The notes beneath the pieces are model-generated. The model was not told the DNA's origin and ran no database searches. It saw nothing but the letters and a program-made list of their open reading frames with translations. From Ancylobacter amanitiformis (lineage in GTDB: Bacteria > Pseudomonadota > Alphaproteobacteria > Rhizobiales > Xanthobacteraceae), in contig NZ_JAUSVR010000016.1 in NCBI RefSeq assembly GCF_030814815.1, positions 1 to 64,000 on the forward strand: a stretch of 64,000 nucleotides of DNA, written 5' to 3'. The position numbers and the translations under genes were made by a program. Positions 61,188 through 64,000 of the stretch are shown piece after piece (positions within the stretch are counted from its first letter, which is position 1; each line of letters opens with the position of its first letter).

Positions 61188-62210
61188 ATGGATATCAGCC
61201 TCGGCATGGACTGGTACCTGCCCGTCATCTGGTCGCTGCTGCTGGCGGTGGCGATCGCCATGTATGTGATCCTCGACGGGTTCGATCTCGGCATCGGCAT
61301 TCTCTTCCCCTTCGCGCGCAGCGAACTGGAAAAGGACCAGATGATGAACTCGGTCGCCCCGTTCTGGGATGGCAACGAGACCTGGCTGGTGCTGGGCGGG
61401 GGCGGGCTGCTGGTCGCCTTCCCGCTGGCCTATTCCATCGTCATGCCGGCGCTCTACCTGCCGGTCATCTTCATGCTGCTGGCGCTGGTGTTCCGCGGCG
61501 TGGCGTTCGAGTTCCGCCATGTCGCCGATGACAGCCGCTTCCTGTGGAACATCGCCTTCGCGGCGGGCTCGACGCTTGCCGCCTTCTTCCAGGGCGTGCT
61601 GCTCGGCGGCTTCGTGCAGGGCATCAAGGTCGAGAACAACGCCTTTGCCGGCGGCCCGCTGGACTGGGCGACGCCGTTCGCGGCGCTGTGCGGCGTGGCG
61701 GTGGTCGCGGGCTATGCGCTGATCGGCAGCGTGTGGCTGGTGATGAAGACCGACGGCGCGGCCGCCCGCCGCGCCCGCGCCCATGCCAAGCTGCTCCTGC
61801 CGGTGGTACTCGCCTTCATGGCCGTGGTCAGCCTGTGGACACCGATCGCCTTCCCCCGCATCGCCGAGCGCTGGTTCACCACGCCGAACCTGTTCTATCT
61901 CGCGCCCGTGCCGGTCGTGACGCTGCTCCTGGCCTGGTTCGTGCGGCGCTGGCTGGAAGAGGGCCACGAGAACCTGCCCTTCTTCGGCGTCATCGGCCTG
62001 TTTATCCTCGGCTATGTCGGAATCGGGATCTCGATCTTCCCCTACCTCATCCCGCCCAGCCTGACCGTGTGGGAAACCGCCGCCCCGCCCGCCAGCCAGG
62101 TCTTCATGCTGATCGGCACGGTCTTCATGCTACCGGTGATCCTCGGCTACATCGCCTTCGTGTACTGGCTGTTCCGCGGCAAGGTGCGCGAGGGAGAAGG
62201 GTATCATTGA
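61188..62210 (+). CDS. cydB: Cytochrome bd-type quinol oxidase subunit II
   Basis: 340 residues, about nine membrane helices. CydB signature: YVILDGFDLGIGILFPFARS, MMNSVAPFWDGNETWLVLGG, FRGVAFEFRHVADDSR and FFGVIGLFILGYVGIGISIF. Partner of CydA. No cydX/CioX-type small subunit and no cydDC assembly genes follow within the window. Confidence 0.95.
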   Translation: MDISLGMDWYLPVIWSLLLAVAIAMYVILDGFDLGIGILFPFARSELEKDQMMNSVAPFWDGNETWLVLGGGGLLVAFPLAYSIVMPALYLPVIFMLLALVFRGVAFEFRHVADDSRFLWNIAFAAGSTLAAFFQGVLLGGFVQGIKVENNAFAGGPLDWATPFAALCGVAVVAGYALIGSVWLVMKTDGAAARRARAHAKLLLPVVLAFMAVVSLWTPIAFPRIAERWFTTPNLFYLAPVPVVTLLLAWFVRRWLEEGHENLPFFGVIGLFILGYVGIGISIFPYLIPPSLTVWETAAPPASQVFMLIGTVFMLPVILGYIAFVYWLFRGKVREGEGYH

Positions 62211-62298
62211 GGAGGAGCAGGGAGGAACGTTCAGGATGCGCCAAATGTGGCATTCCGCTCTCCGCGGAGAACGGACATTCGATCCTCCCTGGAAATCC

Positions 62299-62733
62299 TC
62301 ACTTCAGCGACAAAGCCAATCCGCTCAAATCCAGGCTGACGATTACGCCCGTTTGCTCGCCGCTTAGCTCCAAAATGGCACCGTTCTGGTTCGTCAGGAT
62401 GACAGCTTGCGCGCCCTTTCCGACCGCGGCGCCGGCACCACCCTGGGCATAGACTCCAGAAACGTCAGACGGACGTTGGATATTTTTGACCGTTCCGTGA
62501 AATCGCGTCTCTGAAGCGCCGAAGGTGAAGCCATAGCTCAGCCCCCCGACCGAGAGCGGATATTTGCGGCCCTGAAATGTCAGAACGCCGTCTCCGGCCG
62601 ATCCGCCGACCACGAACCCGGCCTTCACGATACGGATGCTGATTGAGCCGTCAGCCGCGCTCGCCATCGATACGGCGCCGACAAGCGTTGCCAATGCGAG
62701 GAGCCCGACCCTTAGTACGGAAAAGACTTTCAT
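62299..62733 (-). CDS. Secreted beta-rich hypothetical protein
   Basis: 144 residues: signal peptide (VLRVGLLALATLVGAVSMASA) then a compact beta domain with VLTFQGRKYPLSVGGLSYGF, GASETRFHGTVKNI, VSGVYAQGGAGAAVGKGAQA and LSGEQTGVIVSLDLSGLALSL. The layout recalls periplasmic envelope proteins of the DUF1134/EipA type, but I do not claim membership. ATG 62733 has GGAAGG upstream. Two direct repeats spaced 30 bp lie upstream of the gene. Confidence 0.65.
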   Translation of the reverse strand: MKVFSVLRVGLLALATLVGAVSMASAADGSISIRIVKAGFVVGGSAGDGVLTFQGRKYPLSVGGLSYGFTFGASETRFHGTVKNIQRPSDVSGVYAQGGAGAAVGKGAQAVILTNQNGAILELSGEQTGVIVSLDLSGLALSLK

Positions 62734-62775
62734 CGACGGTACCTTCCAAACGAGAGCGATGTGCCATGTTGCCCA

Positions 62776-62828
62776 TTGTTCGACAACGCCGACTCTGGCG
62801 TTTCGTTGCTCGACAACAGCGAGACTGG
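62776..62828. promoter_or_regulatory. Two 23 bp imperfect direct repeats, 30 bp apart (possible binding sites)
   Basis: TTGTTCGACAACGCCGACTC and following GG at 62776-62798 resemble TTGCTCGACAACAGCGAGAC and following TGG at 62806-62828 (18 of 23 identical). The 30 bp spacing, near three helical turns, suggests a dimeric regulator. They sit upstream of the secreted-protein gene. Confidence 0.35.
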
Positions 62829-62969
62829 ATGCCTTTTCTCCTGCCAAGGTGATGTAGCGCGCACCTCCCACTCCGGCGGCTTGTCGGGGCATCTTAAGCC
62901 GGCATGCCGCGCACGCCAACCATGAGGGAGCGGACCTAGCCGACATCTGCGATGGCTCGACAGCCGGCC

Positions 62970-63623
62970 TTAACGCCAACAGCCCGTCTCATTCGTCATC
63001 CCCTCCCCCAGCCTCGCCCGCACCGGCGCGAAGCTCCTGCGGTGGTGCCGGCACACGCCCAGTGCGGCGAGCGCATTCTGATGCTCCGGCGTGCCGTACC
63101 CCATGTGGCGCTCGAAGCCGTAGCCGGGGTGGGCGAGGCCGAGGGAGGCCATCAGGCGGTCGCGGGTGACCTTGGCGACGATGGAGGCGGCGGCGATCGA
63201 GGCGACGCGGGCGTCGCCGCCGATGATGGTGCGCGCGGCGCAGGGCACGGGCGGCAGGTCGTTGCCATCCACCAGCAGCAGCTTGGGCGCGCGCGGCAGG
63301 CCGGCACAGGCGCGGGCCAGCGCCCACAGGGTGGCCTGGCGGATATTGTATCCGTCGATCCGCGCCGGCGGGGCGAAGGCCAGCGAGACCTCGGCGGTGG
63401 CACAGATGGCCTCGAACAGTGCCTCGCGCCGCGCGGCGCTCAGTTTCTTGGAATCATCCAGCCCCTCGGGCACGCGCGCGGGATCGAGCACCACGGCGCA
63501 GGCCACCACCGGGCCGGCCCAGGGGCCACGCCCCACCTCGTCGACTCCGGCCACCGGCACATCCCCCGCCGCCCAGGCCGCCCGCTCCACTGAAAAATCC
63601 GGCTTTTGCCGCGCCGTCACCAT
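62970..63623 (-). CDS. rnhB: Ribonuclease HII
   Basis: 217 residues. Removes RNA primers and misincorporated ribonucleotides from RNA-DNA hybrids. Catalytic carboxylates Asp28/Glu29 in [16 protein letters not shown], with further acids in [10 protein letters not shown] and [30 protein letters not shown] is present. ATG 63623. Confidence 0.93.
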   Translation of the reverse strand: MVTARQKPDFSVERAAWAAGDVPVAGVDEVGRGPWAGPVVACAVVLDPARVPEGLDDSKKLSAARREALFEAICATAEVSLAFAPPARIDGYNIRQATLWALARACAGLPRAPKLLLVDGNDLPPVPCAARTIIGGDARVASIAAASIVAKVTRDRLMASLGLAHPGYGFERHMGYGTPEHQNALAALGVCRHHRRSFAPVRARLGEGMTNETGCWR

Positions 63624-63747
63624 GCGTCACAGTCCTTACGCGCGCCCGGGATCACTGTACCCTTGAGTCGCGGCGCCACCATGCCGGCCCCGCCGAGCCG
63701 GCGCAACGGCCGCCGACCGGGTCGCACGCGACAGCGAGGGGTGAGGG

Positions 63748-64000
63748 ATGAACTGGTCCGAGCATATTCAGGAATTCGTCACGCTGTGGGTCGTCGTCGA
63801 CCCGCTCGGCACGCTGCCGGTGTTCCTGGCCGTCACGGCGGCGCTCAGCGCGCCCGACCGGCGCAAGGCGGCGCTGCTCTCGGTGATGATCTCCTTCGGC
63901 GTGCTGGTGTTCTTCGCCATGGCCGGCCACTGGCTGCTACAGGCCATGGACGTGTCGATCGAGTCCTTCCAGATCGCCGGCGGCATCGTGCTGTTCCTGT
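63748..64000 (+). CDS. MarC family integral membrane protein, N-terminal part (cut by window end)
   Basis: The first 84 residues, MNWSEHIQEFVTLWVVVDPL followed by GTLPVFLAV, have the hallmark VDPLGTLPVFL of MarC/YhcE proteins. A second helix (ALLSVMISFGVLVFFAMAGHW) follows. The family has unknown transport function. ATG 63748 follows GAGGGGTGAGGG. Confidence 0.85.
   Translation, partial: MNWSEHIQEFVTLWVVVDPLGTLPVFLAVTAALSAPDRRKAALLSVMISFGVLVFFAMAGHWLLQAMDVSIESFQIAGGIVLFL

Noticed and set aside
59745-61967. 740-codon minus-strand open frame
   Set aside because: Antisense of cydAB, dominated by His/Asp/Glu runs typical of reverse-frame reading of membrane proteins.

Overview
The window is GC-rich chromosomal DNA from an alphaproteobacterium, most likely Hyphomicrobiales (Xanthobacteraceae-like; genus not determined). 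The evidence is lineage-typical content: a gene-transfer-agent (GTA) type terminase/portal cluster, a MucR regulator, DUF2336, DUF1491, DUF6456, DUF6481 and DUF5330 proteins, an ETF-ubiquinone oxidoreductase, and a tRNA-His lacking the extra 5' G, as expected in this class. No plasmid, prophage integrase, CRISPR array or rRNA operon is visible.

Layout. 1-3150: remains of a GTA packaging cluster on the minus strand (small terminase, large terminase, portal). The portal gene is cut by the end of an IS5-family element, and the cluster is preceded by a promoter, a structured leader or small RNA, and a terminator. 3350-3660: fossils of a Mop/TOBE gene and a TsaA/TrmO-like gene. 3711-10790: serine hydrolase, NADPH-dependent FMN reductase, dCTP deaminase, a wrecked EamA transporter, and a divergent FadR-type regulator/L-lactate dehydrogenase pair. 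11-25 kb: PBP1A-type peptidoglycan synthase, several alphaproteobacterial DUF proteins, SufE, a DnaA domain IV-like protein paired with DUF6456, MucR, MsrB-oligopeptidase B, and a proline-rich membrane protein. 25-34 kb: Fe superoxide dismutase, ZntB-like transporter, FolP-FolK, HerA-like ATPase, M20 peptidase, class IV aminotransferase, CsbD. 34-42 kb: MeaB, response regulator, C15 peptidase, cytochrome c with a sorbosone-dehydrogenase-like enzyme, TauE with TIGR02186, and an AtzE/AtzG pair. 42-49.4 kb: tRNA-His, S21, cold-shock protein, universal stress protein, a TauC/SsuC-like permease, YcaQ, and a TPP-riboswitch-controlled ThiY-like binding protein followed by a ClC exchanger. 49.4-64 kb: SbmA/YddA-like ABC protein, phnCDE, a pepsin-like aspartic protease homologue, ETF-QO, family 4 uracil-DNA glycosylase, cytochrome bd oxidase, RNase HII, and the start of a MarC family gene.

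How the genes work together. Clear functional units are phnC-phnD-phnE (phosphonate/phosphate-ester uptake), cydA-cydB (terminal quinol oxidase), folP-folK (folate), lldR-like/lldD (lactate oxidation), msrB-ptrB (oxidised and damaged protein turnover) and the riboswitch-thiY unit (thiamine-precursor uptake, with no ATPase gene nearby). Most other genes are housekeeping or small operons.

The most unusual features are the bacterial pepsin-like protein, the IS-disrupted GTA with its leader RNA, and a recurrent pattern of short perfect or near-perfect tandem duplications (12-18 bp units) at gene edges, often spanning stop codons, seen at ten or more places.
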